NCBI GenBank assembly: GCA_945888595.1
Contig: CAMDAO010000014.1
Location: forward strand, 1 to 35,495
Source: Chryseobacterium gleum
Lineage (GTDB): Bacteria > Bacteroidota > Bacteroidia > Flavobacteriales_D > Crocinitomicaceae
DNA length: 35,495 bases
Direction: 5' to 3'
Under the pieces are notes generated by a model. It had not been told where the DNA came from. It was given only the letters and a program-made list of their open reading frames with translations, and ran no database searches. The translations under genes were made by a program, and so were the position numbers. Shown piece after piece: positions 8,598 through 19,180 of this stretch (positions are counted from its first letter, which is position 1; each line of letters begins with the position of its first letter).

Positions 8598-10890
8598 TAG
8601 CGTTTTAAACGTATCAGCTTGTGGATATTATCCCTATGGCGAAGAAGTTCGTTTCAATCTTCTTACGCCCCAATTTTTAGGACTAAGAGGAATGGACCAA
8701 TTCTATTACTCATCTAACCTATTCTCTGAAAATGTTGTTGAAACATCTCAAAAAATTCGGGTTGAAAGTGATGAGAACATTGACCTCTGGTTTCACTATT
8801 TTAACGGAAAAATAGATAAAGAAACGATTTACGAAGCTGTTTATTCTTTGACAGAAAAAGAATTCAAAAACAAAAAGCATGCGAACAAAATGATTCAATT
8901 ACTCAATCAACCTTTGTATGCAGACGAATATAATTATTTAATCTTTGCCAAAAAATGTGCGCCATTTAATGGAGATTATGCTGATCCATGGGAAATAAAG
9001 GCAAAAACAAACACCAACAAAAGAAAAGTTCAAATTAAAAAAGCGTTGAAGGCTGCCTATATTTGCAAAAACAAAGAACTACAACGTCGCTATGCCTATC
9101 TCGCAATTCGCATGTCTTTTTACAACAATGATGGGGTAAAAATCAATGATATTTATACTGCATTTTTCGAGAAGGTAGATTCTATGACTGCCATAGATTA
9201 TTGGGTGCTACATTTTAAACTTCATTTTGAAGAATCTTCAGCACGCCGAAATGTCGATGTAGCGAGGGTTTTTGGCCATTCGTTAGAAAAACGTTTTGCT
9301 GTCCATTTTCGCTATGACACTGCTTTTAGTATTGAGCAGTCACTATCTAAGGCGGTAAATGATGATGAAAGAGCCGATTTGATGTTGCTGTACACTTCAA
9401 AAAAAGCAGATAGAGCCTTGGAATACATCCAATCTTTTAATACGTATGCACCAGATGATTCGCAATTGGAATTTTTGATTTTAAGAGAAGTAAACAAATT
9501 GGAAGACTGGGTATTAACACCACATTACACATTGTTTGAGCCTTCAATTTATGCAGATTCATACGATGCTTCTAATAAATTAATGCTACAAGAACGATTG
9601 AAAAGTGATAGAAAGTATGCAAAAGAAATAGCCGATTGGATGAATTCCATTGAGCATTCACCAGGACTGAGGAATGATTGGTGGTTGTCGATTAAAAATT
9701 ATGTACGTTTCATCGCGAATGATAAAAAAGGACTCATACAAGACGTTTCAAAAAACATGTCTTTTGCTACAAAAAATGAAAAATTGACGCAATTTAATAC
9801 AATGCTTTATTCGTTGGTTTTCTTCACGAGTAAAAGTAATTCAAATCTGATCAATGAAACCGTCCAAAATTCACTCGTAAGAGAATCAAAATTGCACAAT
9901 AACCAATTTATGTTTGCCATTGGTAGAGAACTTGAATTTAAAGGAAATACAACAGATGCAGCGCTTATTTATTCTAAAATAAATAAATATTATACCGAGA
10001 ATGAAGGAGAAAGGACTGCGAATTATAGTTATTGGAAAGCAGACAATTCCTATTCTACATTAAGTTCAGATTTTTTCTACGACTATTTCTACTACATGGA
10101 TGCGCAATATATGCCGGAGCAAGTTTCCGCTGTAATTTCGAGCATAGAAAAAAGAAATGAATTGACCGAATTTGATCGTTGGAAATATGCCGAAATCAAG
10201 CAAGATCTCCCCAAAATATATGACCTATTAGGCACTAAATATGTGCGGCAAGATAAATTAGAATCTGCTTTAATTACCTTCGAAAAAGTAAATGATTCAA
10301 TTTGGAAGTCGGACAATTTTCCCTATAAATTTTACTTAGGAGCAAATCCTTTCTACACAAATATGTTCAATGAGCACAAACCCACAGACGGAGATACAAT
10401 AAAATATACGAAAGTGGATATTATTCGAAAACTCATTCTATATAAGGCAAAAATAGAAACAGAAACAGGCGATAAAAAAGCGTATTATAATTTCCAAGTG
10501 GCTAATTGTTATTTGAATATGAGCTATTTTGGCAATTCTTGGTTGATGCGCAGATATTATTGGTCCGGTTATTCAGGTAAAACAGGTTTAGAAGATGAAG
10601 AGGAATACCTGCAAGCTAACATAGCCAAAAAATATTACTTGCAAGCGGAGAAAGTAGCGACTAATGAAAAATTTGCAGCCCTTTCATTGCGAATGGCCGG
10701 AAGATGTGAGGATTATCGATTGATAAATCTTAAAAATAACGATGAATTTACTGAGAATAATCGAAATTCTTCACACAATGAAAACACCTATTTCGCGCAG
10801 TTAAAAAACAAATATCCAGCGCATTATGAACCTCTGATTAGTAATTGCTATTCATTCCAAGAATATTACAAAACACTTTCTCCCAAGTAA
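8560..10890 (+). CDS. Large hypothetical lipoprotein, alpha-helical/TPR-like
   Basis: Signal peptide plus lipobox MKNWLLFILIFTSSVLNVSAC; long helical repeats; overlaps the upstream gene by 38 bp. Confidence 0.65.
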   Translation: MKNWLLFILIFTSSVLNVSACGYYPYGEEVRFNLLTPQFLGLRGMDQFYYSSNLFSENVVETSQKIRVESDENIDLWFHYFNGKIDKETIYEAVYSLTEKEFKNKKHANKMIQLLNQPLYADEYNYLIFAKKCAPFNGDYADPWEIKAKTNTNKRKVQIKKALKAAYICKNKELQRRYAYLAIRMSFYNNDGVKINDIYTAFFEKVDSMTAIDYWVLHFKLHFEESSARRNVDVARVFGHSLEKRFAVHFRYDTAFSIEQSLSKAVNDDERADLMLLYTSKKADRALEYIQSFNTYAPDDSQLEFLILREVNKLEDWVLTPHYTLFEPSIYADSYDASNKLMLQERLKSDRKYAKEIADWMNSIEHSPGLRNDWWLSIKNYVRFIANDKKGLIQDVSKNMSFATKNEKLTQFNTMLYSLVFFTSKSNSNLINETVQNSLVRESKLHNNQFMFAIGRELEFKGNTTDAALIYSKINKYYTENEGERTANYSYWKADNSYSTLSSDFFYDYFYYMDAQYMPEQVSAVISSIEKRNELTEFDRWKYAEIKQDLPKIYDLLGTKYVRQDKLESALITFEKVNDSIWKSDNFPYKFYLGANPFYTNMFNEHKPTDGDTIKYTKVDIIRKLILYKAKIETETGDKKAYYNFQVANCYLNMSYFGNSWLMRRYYWSGYSGKTGLEDEEEYLQANIAKKYYLQAEKVATNEKFAALSLRMAGRCEDYRLINLKNNDEFTENNRNSSHNENTYFAQLKNKYPAHYEPLISNCYSFQEYYKTLSPK

Positions 10891-10983
10891 GAGCAAGGTC
10901 AATTATTTGTTGAATCTTATTCTTTTGTTAGGTTTTTTCTTACCACTTCAAATCATTACCTTTACACCAGATTTAAAAAATCA

Positions 10984-12057
10984 ATGATAAAAGGAAAACA
11001 AAATATTCGAAATCTTACTTTCAGTGAACTCGCAATCTTTTTAGTAAAATTGGGGGAAAAATCATTTCGCGCAAAGCAAGTTTACGAATGGCTGTGGCAA
11101 AAAAATGCAACCACTTTTGATGACATGACGAATCTGGGTTTAGGGCTCAGACAAAACTTAGAAAAGACTTTTTTCATTGATAAAATAAAATTGGATGACC
11201 AGCAGATTAGTTCCGATAAAACAATAAAATGCGCTTTTTCTGTAGGTGCAGGAAAAGTCGTAGAAGGCGTTTTAATTCCCACTACATCTAGAACAACGGC
11301 ATGTATTTCTTCCCAAGTTGGATGCTCGTTAGCATGTACGTTTTGTGCAACTGGTAAGCTAAAACTAATGCGTAATTTAACTGCAGGTGAGATTGTGGAC
11401 CAAGTTGTTTATCTGAGAGATCAGGCCGAAAGTCGATACAATGCACAACTCACAAACATTGTGTATATGGGAATGGGCGAACCTTTATTAAATTATAAAA
11501 ATGTGGTTCGTTCTTGTGAAATTTTAACTTCAAAAGAAGGTTTAGGCATGTCACCGCGAAGAATTACTGTTTCTACTGCTGGTATTGCTAAAATGATTAA
11601 ACAGTTAGGAGACGATGAGGTGAAATTCAATCTTGCGCTTTCTCTGCATGCCGCCAATGACAAAAAGAGAAGTCAAATAATGGAAATAAATGACAGTAAC
11701 GACCTCGCTACTTTGTCGGAGGCACTTATTTATTTTCATGAGAAAACAGGTACGCGGGTTACTTTCGAATACATCATTTTCAAGGATTTCAACGATAAAT
11801 TAGAGGATGCTCAGGAACTCGCTGAATTTGCTAAATGTGTGCCATGTAAAATAAATATTATTGAATACAATCCTATTGATGAAGGTGGGTTTCAACAAGC
11901 TTCCATTGAGAGAGTTAACTCATTTGCAAAGTTTTTAGAGGATAGAAATCTAATCGTCCATGTGCGAAGAAGTCGCGGTAAAGACATCGATGCTGCTTGC
12001 GGTCAATTAGCAAATAAGAACAAGGCAATAGCTAATGAAGATCGCACAATGAAATAA
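10984..12057 (+). CDS. rlmN: 23S rRNA (adenine(2503)-C(2))-methyltransferase RlmN
   Basis: Radical SAM motif GCSLACTFCATGKLKLMRNLTAGEI; MGMGEPLLNY; SPRRITVSTAG; C-terminal RRSRGKDIDAACGQL. Confidence 0.95.
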   Translation: MIKGKQNIRNLTFSELAIFLVKLGEKSFRAKQVYEWLWQKNATTFDDMTNLGLGLRQNLEKTFFIDKIKLDDQQISSDKTIKCAFSVGAGKVVEGVLIPTTSRTTACISSQVGCSLACTFCATGKLKLMRNLTAGEIVDQVVYLRDQAESRYNAQLTNIVYMGMGEPLLNYKNVVRSCEILTSKEGLGMSPRRITVSTAGIAKMIKQLGDDEVKFNLALSLHAANDKKRSQIMEINDSNDLATLSEALIYFHEKTGTRVTFEYIIFKDFNDKLEDAQELAEFAKCVPCKINIIEYNPIDEGGFQQASIERVNSFAKFLEDRNLIVHVRRSRGKDIDAACGQLANKNKAIANEDRTMK

Positions 12058-12093
12058 AACATTTCACGCATTTTTTATTTATATTTGTACTGT

Positions 12094-13065
12094 ATGATGA
12101 CAGTAAAGGAAATAATGGCTCCAATAAATGCGGAAATGAACGAATTTGAAGCGCGTTTTCGTCAAAGTATGAAGTCAAAAGTTCCATTACTTGACAAAAT
12201 AACACATTACGTTATCAAAAGAAAAGGGAAGCAAATGCGACCTATGTTTCTATTTCTTTCCGCAAAAATGTTGGGAGATATAAACGACAAAACGTATGAT
12301 GCGGCTTCTTTGGTTGAACTTTTACATACCGCATCACTAGTTCATGATGATGTGGTAGATGATGCAAATGAGAGAAGAGGTTTCTTTTCCCTGAATGCCC
12401 TTTGGAAAAATAAAATAGCAGTACTGGTAGGGGATTTTATGTTATCAAAGGTGCTGCTGCTTTCAATAGAAAAAAATAATATTAGACTGTTGGGTATTGT
12501 TGCGCGCGCAGTGAGGGAAATGAGTGAAGGAGAATTGTTGCAAATAGAAAAAGCACGAAGATTAGATATCACCGAAGAAATATATTTTGATATTATACGT
12601 CAAAAGACAGCTTCTTTATTATCAACTGTTTGTGAATCAGCGGCAGTTTCAGTGGATAGGGAAGATCAAGCTGAAAATATGCGCTCTTTTGGTGAATTAG
12701 TAGGTTTAGCTTTTCAAATAAAAGATGATATTTTTGACTACGGTCCGCCAGGAAATATTGGAAAACCAACGGGCCTTGATATAAGAGAACGAAAAATGAC
12801 GTTGCCAATTATTTACACCTTAAATATCTGCGATAAGTCAACGAAAAAGGAATTAATAAATATCGTCAAAAATCATAACGAAGAAACAAAATACGTAAAA
12901 AGAGCGGTCGAATTAGTAATTCAAAACGGCGGAATCGAATATGCACATAAACGAATGATCGAATTAAAAGATGAGGCATTAATCTGTTTAGAAAATATTC
13001 CAGAATCAGATGCAAAGCATGCTCTAATAGGCTTACTAGAATATACAACACAACGAGAAAAATAA
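12094..13065 (+). CDS. Polyprenyl (octaprenyl-type) diphosphate synthase
   Basis: LVHDDVVDDANERRG (first Asp-rich motif), AFQIKDDIFDYG (second motif), KIPTGLDIRERKMTLP-like region. ORF track starts at a TTG (12085); ATG at 12094 preferred. Confidence 0.9.
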   Translation: MMTVKEIMAPINAEMNEFEARFRQSMKSKVPLLDKITHYVIKRKGKQMRPMFLFLSAKMLGDINDKTYDAASLVELLHTASLVHDDVVDDANERRGFFSLNALWKNKIAVLVGDFMLSKVLLLSIEKNNIRLLGIVARAVREMSEGELLQIEKARRLDITEEIYFDIIRQKTASLLSTVCESAAVSVDREDQAENMRSFGELVGLAFQIKDDIFDYGPPGNIGKPTGLDIRERKMTLPIIYTLNICDKSTKKELINIVKNHNEETKYVKRAVELVIQNGGIEYAHKRMIELKDEALICLENIPESDAKHALIGLLEYTTQREK

Positions 13066-13186
13066 ATCAAAAATAGGAGATAAGCCAGGAGGGAAAACGT
13101 CACAAAGCTAGATGAATTTCAAGAGGGCTATTCATTAATTGGCCGGTAGCACGGTCCATCTGACATTGAAAAAAAATAAAATATAT

Positions 13187-13606
13187 ATGAAAATAATTGC
13201 TTTTTTTTGCTTGCTATTTTTGGCAGCTGCCTGCACTGAAGAACCAAAAGAAGAAATAAAAGAACTCGAAGAATCTGCTGAACAATTAGAGGAATATAAA
13301 AATGGGATTTATACAAAATATTATCCCGGTAAGAAAAAAATTCAAATTAGAGGGGCACAAGATCCAAATAAAGTTCGCGATGGAAAATGGGTTTTACTAT
13401 CCCCGACAGGAAAGGAAATGTCAGTTACTTATTTTGAAAAAGGCCTACGAGAAGGATATTCCTTTGTAAAACATCCAACTGGAACAATGAATTATTATGG
13501 AGAATATTTGCATGATCAGCAAATTGGAATTTGGAAATACTATGATGATAAAGGTAATTTTTTACGCGAAGAAAATTACGGAACAGATGGAAAAATAATA
13601 CAATAA
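13187..13606 (+). CDS. Small lipoprotein with MORN/YwqK-like repeats
   Basis: ATG at 13187 gives MKIIAFFCLLFLAAACTEEPKEE (lipobox); repeated K.G.Y..Y.PGKKKIQIRG / GKWVLLSPTGKEMSVTYFEKG / GIWKYYDDKGNFLREENYG motifs. Confidence 0.75.
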   Translation: MKIIAFFCLLFLAAACTEEPKEEIKELEESAEQLEEYKNGIYTKYYPGKKKIQIRGAQDPNKVRDGKWVLLSPTGKEMSVTYFEKGLREGYSFVKHPTGTMNYYGEYLHDQQIGIWKYYDDKGNFLREENYGTDGKIIQ

Positions 13607-15592
13607 ATGGCTAAAATTCCTCCGCACATTATTGAAGATATTATGCAAACTTCTCGAATTGAGGAGGTGATAGGGGAATTTGTGAATTTGAAAAGAGCTG
13701 GGGCGAACTTAAAGGGATTAAGTCCATTTACAGATGAAAAATCTCCCTCTTTTGTTGTTTCTCCTGCCAAGCAAATATTTAAATGTTTTTCAACCGGGAA
13801 AGGAGGGACAGTAGTTACTTTTTTGATGGAAAAGGAGCACTTTTCGTATCCCGAAGCCCTTAGATGGTTAGCGGATAAATATTCCATTCAACTGCCTGAA
13901 GATGTGCCTGCGACTGCCGAAGAAATGGCCGCAAATACAGAAAGAGAAAGTTTGCATATTATCAATGAATTTGCGAAAGAATACTTCTCAAAGAACATGC
14001 AAGAGTCTGAAGAAGGGAAAGCAATCGGTTTATCTTATTTTGAAGAACGTGGATTTAGAGCTGACATCGTTCAAAAATTTCAACTTGGGTATTGTTCCAA
14101 TAAAAGTGATGAATTCACAAAAGCCGCTTTATCAAAAGGGTATAAATTAGAATATTTAGAAAAAGTTGGATTAGTCAAATCAAAAGATGATCGACATTTT
14201 GATTTTTTTAGAGGTAGAGTCATGTTCCCTATTCACAGTGTTTCAGGTCGTACATTAGGATTTGGTGGCCGAACATTAATCACGGATAAAAAAATTGCAA
14301 AATACTTCAATTCTCCCGAAAGTATTATCTACAATAAAAGTGAAATATTATACGGACTGCACTTTGCAAAAGGAGATATCGTAAAATACGACAACTGTTT
14401 TCTTTGCGAAGGATATACCGATGTAATAAGCATGTATCAAGCTGGAATACAAAATGTTGTATCTTCCTCTGGGACATCTCTGACGAAAGATCAAATTAAA
14501 TTAATTCGGCGGTATACGCACACGATTACCATTTTGTATGATGGCGATGCTCCTGGAATCAAGGCATCTTTCAGAGGAATTGATTTAATTTTAGAGGAAG
14601 GATTAAATGTAAAAGTGGTCTTATTTCCTGAGGGCGAAGATCCTGATTCTTTTTCAAAAAGTGTTAGTTCTAGTGTTTTAGAAGAATATATAAAAGATCA
14701 CACGCAAGATTTCGTATCCTTTAAGACCGACATTCTGCTGAAGGATAGTCAAGGAGACCCGATTAAAAAAGCAGAATTGATTCGGGAAATCATTCATTCA
14801 GTTGGATTAATTCCGGATCAAATCACCCGTTCAGTGTATTCAAAAGATATTGCAAAGCGCTTTGAAATGAGCGAGGAAATTGTCACGAACGAACTTAATA
14901 AACTTCGAAAAGGGGTAATCGCCAAGCAGTTTAACGAGCCAGAAATAAGAGATTTACCTAGTGACATTCAGCATGTTGATCATTCGCAAGGAAGTAGAAT
15001 TCCAGAAGTTGACCTTTTTGATTTCAATGAACGTGACTTGATCCGAAAAATGATCAAATATGGTCCATTTGCTATTGAAACGCAACAAATTACTGAAACA
15101 GGAGAAAAACAAAAAGTGGAAACAAGTGTTGTGGAGTTGATTTGTCATGAACTGCATAAAGATGAATTATTCTTTGAAAACCCATTGTACAATAGATTGC
15201 ATCAAATTATGGTCGATGGATTGACGGATAATATTTTATATAAATCTAGCTTTTTCTTGAGGCACGAAGATCAAGAAATTGTTATGTTCGTCAGTGAAAT
15301 TGAATCTGAAGAACATGAACTTAGTCCGCAATGGCTTTCAAAGCATCAGATTGAAACCAATACGGAATTGGATAAATTAAACGTGGCAATTATGGGCGCC
15401 ATTTATTCCTTCAAAGCAGGTAAAATAAAGAAGCGCATTCTAGAAATTTCCAAAGAATTGGTGGAAATTGATAAAAACATAAATAACCCATATTTTGATG
15501 AAGAAAAATTTACAGATTTATTATCAGAGCAAATAGCTTTGACAAAAGTTGATATCATGCTATCTGAAAAACTCGGTAGAATAATACATTAA
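13607..15592 (+). CDS. dnaG: DNA primase DnaG
   Basis: N-terminal zinc-binding-like domain LKGLSPFTDEKSPSFVVSPAKQIFKCFSTGKGG; RGRVMFPIHSVSGRTLGFGGR; TOPRIM EGYTDVISMYQAGIQNVVSSSGTSLT and YDGDAPGIKAS. Confidence 0.95.
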   Translation: MAKIPPHIIEDIMQTSRIEEVIGEFVNLKRAGANLKGLSPFTDEKSPSFVVSPAKQIFKCFSTGKGGTVVTFLMEKEHFSYPEALRWLADKYSIQLPEDVPATAEEMAANTERESLHIINEFAKEYFSKNMQESEEGKAIGLSYFEERGFRADIVQKFQLGYCSNKSDEFTKAALSKGYKLEYLEKVGLVKSKDDRHFDFFRGRVMFPIHSVSGRTLGFGGRTLITDKKIAKYFNSPESIIYNKSEILYGLHFAKGDIVKYDNCFLCEGYTDVISMYQAGIQNVVSSSGTSLTKDQIKLIRRYTHTITILYDGDAPGIKASFRGIDLILEEGLNVKVVLFPEGEDPDSFSKSVSSSVLEEYIKDHTQDFVSFKTDILLKDSQGDPIKKAELIREIIHSVGLIPDQITRSVYSKDIAKRFEMSEEIVTNELNKLRKGVIAKQFNEPEIRDLPSDIQHVDHSQGSRIPEVDLFDFNERDLIRKMIKYGPFAIETQQITETGEKQKVETSVVELICHELHKDELFFENPLYNRLHQIMVDGLTDNILYKSSFFLRHEDQEIVMFVSEIESEEHELSPQWLSKHQIETNTELDKLNVAIMGAIYSFKAGKIKKRILEISKELVEIDKNINNPYFDEEKFTDLLSEQIALTKVDIMLSEKLGRIIH

Positions 15593-15597
15593 ATAGT

Positions 15598-16707
15598 ATG
15601 TTGAGAGAATCGTTATTTGAATTAGGACCATATAATTTTTGTTTTTGGAATATTATCTTCCTTGCGATCATCATTTTTGGAGCATCTTTATTAAGAAGAT
15701 TAATTCATAAATTACTAAAAAGATTATTAAGTAATGCAAATATTAGAGTAGATGGACAAAAAATCACTTGGCTTCGATTGTTAAGTCAGGCCGTTTATGC
15801 TTTCGCTTTTTACGTTGCGGTTTTGTCTTTTCGGATTAATAATCAGAATGTCACTTTTACTGATTTTTTAGACTACAAATACAACATTACAAAAAAATTC
15901 AATTTTAGTTTCTACCATATATTAACAATTATTGCTATTTACTTTGGCGCCAAAATATTGGTGAATCTCACAAAACTCTATATTTCAAAAAAATTCAAAG
16001 AAAACAGCGACCTGAATTTAGGCTCTGAATACGTATATGTTCAGCTAGCAAAATATGTCATTTATATATTTTCATTTTTCGTATGTTTAAAAGCCCTAGA
16101 AATTGAAATAGCAATTCTTTTGACAGGTTCTGCAGCACTATTAGTCGGTGTCGGTTTAGGTCTTCAAGATGTCTTTAAAGATATGTTTTCAGGGATAATT
16201 TTATTATTTGAAGGAAATGTGAAAGTTGGCGATATTGTGGAGATGAGTAATTCTGGAATGACTGAACCTATCATTGCAAAAATTTTAAGAATAAATATTC
16301 GAACCACGCAAATTGAAACGCGTGAAGGAAATGTTTTAATTATTCCTAATAAGAAATTAACGCAAGAGCATGTTGAAAACTGGTCTCATGGTTCTAAGTT
16401 ATCGCGGTTTAAGGTTTTTGTAAACATATCCTATGGCACAAACACTGAGCTTGTTAGCCGTTTGTTGACGCAAGCTGCGATGAGTCATCCAAAAGTTAAA
16501 AAATCCCAACCAGTCATCGTGCGTCTTGCCAATTTTGGTGAAAATGGAATGGAAATGGAACTATTATTTTGGGCTGATCAAAGTTGGGATATTAGTAATT
16601 ACAAATCAGAAATAAGAATGGAAATCGATCGCTTGTTTAGAGAATATAAAATTGTTATTCCTTTTCAGCAGCGAGATATACATATTCTAAATAAAGAGGT
16701 GAAGTAA
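15598..16707 (+). CDS. MscS-family mechanosensitive ion channel
   Basis: Several TM helices; GSAALLVGVGLGLQDVFKDMFSGIILLFEGNVKVGDIVE and IRTTQIETREGNVLIIPNKKL motifs. Confidence 0.92.
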   Translation: MLRESLFELGPYNFCFWNIIFLAIIIFGASLLRRLIHKLLKRLLSNANIRVDGQKITWLRLLSQAVYAFAFYVAVLSFRINNQNVTFTDFLDYKYNITKKFNFSFYHILTIIAIYFGAKILVNLTKLYISKKFKENSDLNLGSEYVYVQLAKYVIYIFSFFVCLKALEIEIAILLTGSAALLVGVGLGLQDVFKDMFSGIILLFEGNVKVGDIVEMSNSGMTEPIIAKILRINIRTTQIETREGNVLIIPNKKLTQEHVENWSHGSKLSRFKVFVNISYGTNTELVSRLLTQAAMSHPKVKKSQPVIVRLANFGENGMEMELLFWADQSWDISNYKSEIRMEIDRLFREYKIVIPFQQRDIHILNKEVK

Positions 16708-16851
16708 TTTTAATTTACTTTTTTGTTGTAATTTGAGATTCTGGCCATTACAAATATTTATTTCTCCCAAATAATAAGTAATTTACCTCAAAAAGGTAGT
16801 CCAATTTTTGTCAATGTAATATGAATAAGATTCTTCAGAAATTAATCTACA

Positions 16852-17568
16852 TCAATCCAAAAGTAACTTTTTGTACATTTGAATAGTATTTTCCAAACCA
16901 AAATATAGAGCGTCTGAAATCAATGCATGACCGATCGAAACCTCCACTAATTTAGGTATTTTAGATTTAAAAAATTTCAAATTTCGCAGACTTAAATCGT
17001 GGCCTGCATTTATTTCCATTCCTAATTCTGTGGCATAATTCGCTGCTTTCACATATTCTTGAATCGCCTTTTCAGGATTTTCCGGAAACTCATCTGCGAA
17101 GGGCCCAGTATATAATTCGATTCTATCCACTCCAGTTTTTGCAGCGTATTCGATATTTTGAAGGTTTGTGTCAATGAAAATCACACTTCTTACCCCCATT
17201 TCACGAAATTGTTGAACTAAATCAGTTAGTTGAATTTGATTCTTTTTAGTATCCCAACCAGCATTGGAAGTTAAAACATTTGGCGGGTCAGGAACCAACG
17301 TAGCTTGAGCAGGAACAATCGTGTTGATTAAATCCATAAAACGTTGATCAGGATATCCTTCAATATTAAATTCGGTTTTTACCACTTTTACTAAATCGTA
17401 TACATCTTGTTGAGTAATATGACGCTGGTCTGGACGAGGATGAACGGTTATACCATCTGCCCCAAAACGTTCACAATCAATCGCCACTTGCACAACATTT
17501 GGAGTATCGCCTCCTCTTGCATTGCGAATTGTCGCTATTTTGTTAATGTTAACACTCAGCTTTGTCAT
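16852..17568 (-). CDS. pdxJ: Pyridoxine 5'-phosphate synthase PdxJ
   Basis: [83 protein letters not shown]. Confidence 0.95.
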   Translation of the reverse strand: MTKLSVNINKIATIRNARGGDTPNVVQVAIDCERFGADGITVHPRPDQRHITQQDVYDLVKVVKTEFNIEGYPDQRFMDLINTIVPAQATLVPDPPNVLTSNAGWDTKKNQIQLTDLVQQFREMGVRSVIFIDTNLQNIEYAAKTGVDRIELYTGPFADEFPENPEKAIQEYVKAANYATELGMEINAGHDLSLRNLKFFKSKIPKLVEVSIGHALISDALYFGLENTIQMYKKLLLD

Positions 17569-17624
17569 TTTAATTATATTTTTTTGTGAATCAAAAGTAC
17601 ATACTTCGAAAGTAATTTACTAAT

Positions 17625-18299
17625 TTGGCGACTACAATGAAAGCATTAGAATTAATATCAGATGAAATTCCTCCATTAACTCACACAGATACAGGTGAAA
17701 AGGCCTTGAGATGGATGGATGAATTTAAGGTTTCTCACTTACCAGTTTTGAAAAATGGTAATTTTGTAGGCGTTATTTCGGAATCTGACATCCTAGATAA
17801 ATTAGATTTGGAAGAAACCTTGGATAAATTATTCGATCATCTACCTCGTCCTTATGCATTTGAAAATGCACATATTTATGAAGTTTTGGCAAAGATTTCT
17901 GAAGGAAAATTAAGCATACTTCCCGTTTTAGATGCACAAGAAAATTATTTAGGTTGTGCAAGTATTCATCATCTTATTACAGTAATTGCCAACACGGGTA
18001 GTATCAAAGAAAGTGGAGGAATTCTTGTCTTGGAAGTAAATACTGTCGATTATTCTATGGCTCAAATTGCACAAATCATTGAAGGTAATAATGCAAAAAT
18101 TTTAAGCTCCTACATTATGTCTCCTTCTGATTCTAAAAAATTGGAAGTGACATTAAAAATTAATATGCTCGAATTGAGCAGTATAATTAGAACATTCGAA
18201 AGATATGATTACGTTATAAAAGCATCATTCCAAAAAAGTAGTGGTGATGAAGACGTACAATTTCGTTATGATTCATTAATGAATTATTTGAACTTCTAA
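17625..18299 (+). CDS. CBS domain-containing protein
   Basis: Tandem CBS motifs: ALRWMDEFKVSHLPVLKNGNFVGVISESDILD and ILPVLDAQENYLGCASIHHLI; ends 2 bp before nadK. Confidence 0.85.
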   Translation: MATTMKALELISDEIPPLTHTDTGEKALRWMDEFKVSHLPVLKNGNFVGVISESDILDKLDLEETLDKLFDHLPRPYAFENAHIYEVLAKISEGKLSILPVLDAQENYLGCASIHHLITVIANTGSIKESGGILVLEVNTVDYSMAQIAQIIEGNNAKILSSYIMSPSDSKKLEVTLKINMLELSSIIRTFERYDYVIKASFQKSSGDEDVQFRYDSLMNYLNF

Positions 18300-18301
18300 T
18301 C

Positions 18302-19180
18302 ATGAAAGTGGCTATTTACGGTAAAAAAATAAATAAGCAAAATGCTCCTTATTTTGTTCAGTTTTTATCTATGCTAAAAAATTATGGGTGGAATGCTGTG
18401 CTTGAAAAAGAATTAAAAGAGCAATTAGTTAAAAAAGTTGGAATTAGTGATTCGTATGAAGTTTTCTCCACAAGGGCGGATTTAAAAACAGGTATTGATT
18501 TAGCTTTTAGTATCGGAGGTGATGGAACTTTTATAAAAACAGTTAGCTATATCCGAGATTCAGGAGTGCCAATTCTGGGTATTAACACCGGTCGATTAGG
18601 GTTTTTAGCGAATATTTCTATTGATAAACTTGACGAAACAATGGAGCTAGTTCGTCAAAAAAACTATGACTTCCAAAAACGTTCGCTCTTAAAGATAGAA
18701 ACTGAAAGTAATATTTTCGGAGACGAGAATATTGTCTTAAACGAAGTTACTTTACATAAAAAAGATACAGCATCCATGATTACGGTGCATGCTTCTTTGG
18801 ATGGGAATTATTTAAATTCATATTGGGCTGATGGACTAATTGTCGCTACACCTACCGGATCTACTGCTTATAATTTAAGTTGCGGAGGACCAATTGTAAC
18901 GCCTGGTTGTCAAATACATTTATTAACGCCTATCGCACCCCATAATTTAAATGTGCGACCAATGGTAGTGCCAGATCATTTACCCATCAAATTAAGTGTT
19001 GAAGGAAGAGAAAGAAAATACCTTATCAGTTTAGATGGAAACTCAAAAAGTATTCCGCAAGGCGAAGAAGTAACGGTTAAGAAAGCAGAATTCATGATTA
19101 ATGTTATTAAGTTTGAAGACAATAATTTCTTGGATACAATTCGTAATAAAATGTTGTGGGGACTGGATAAAAGGAACTAA
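18302..19180 (+). CDS. nadK: NAD kinase
   Basis: FSIGGDGTFIKTVSYI, GINTGRLGFLANI, GLIVATPTGSTAYNLSCGGPIV. Confidence 0.95.
   Translation: MKVAIYGKKINKQNAPYFVQFLSMLKNYGWNAVLEKELKEQLVKKVGISDSYEVFSTRADLKTGIDLAFSIGGDGTFIKTVSYIRDSGVPILGINTGRLGFLANISIDKLDETMELVRQKNYDFQKRSLLKIETESNIFGDENIVLNEVTLHKKDTASMITVHASLDGNYLNSYWADGLIVATPTGSTAYNLSCGGPIVTPGCQIHLLTPIAPHNLNVRPMVVPDHLPIKLSVEGRERKYLISLDGNSKSIPQGEEVTVKKAEFMINVIKFEDNNFLDTIRNKMLWGLDKRN

Noticed and set aside
13576-13887. 103-aa minus-strand ORF
   Set aside because: Antisense to dnaG, which is firmly identified.
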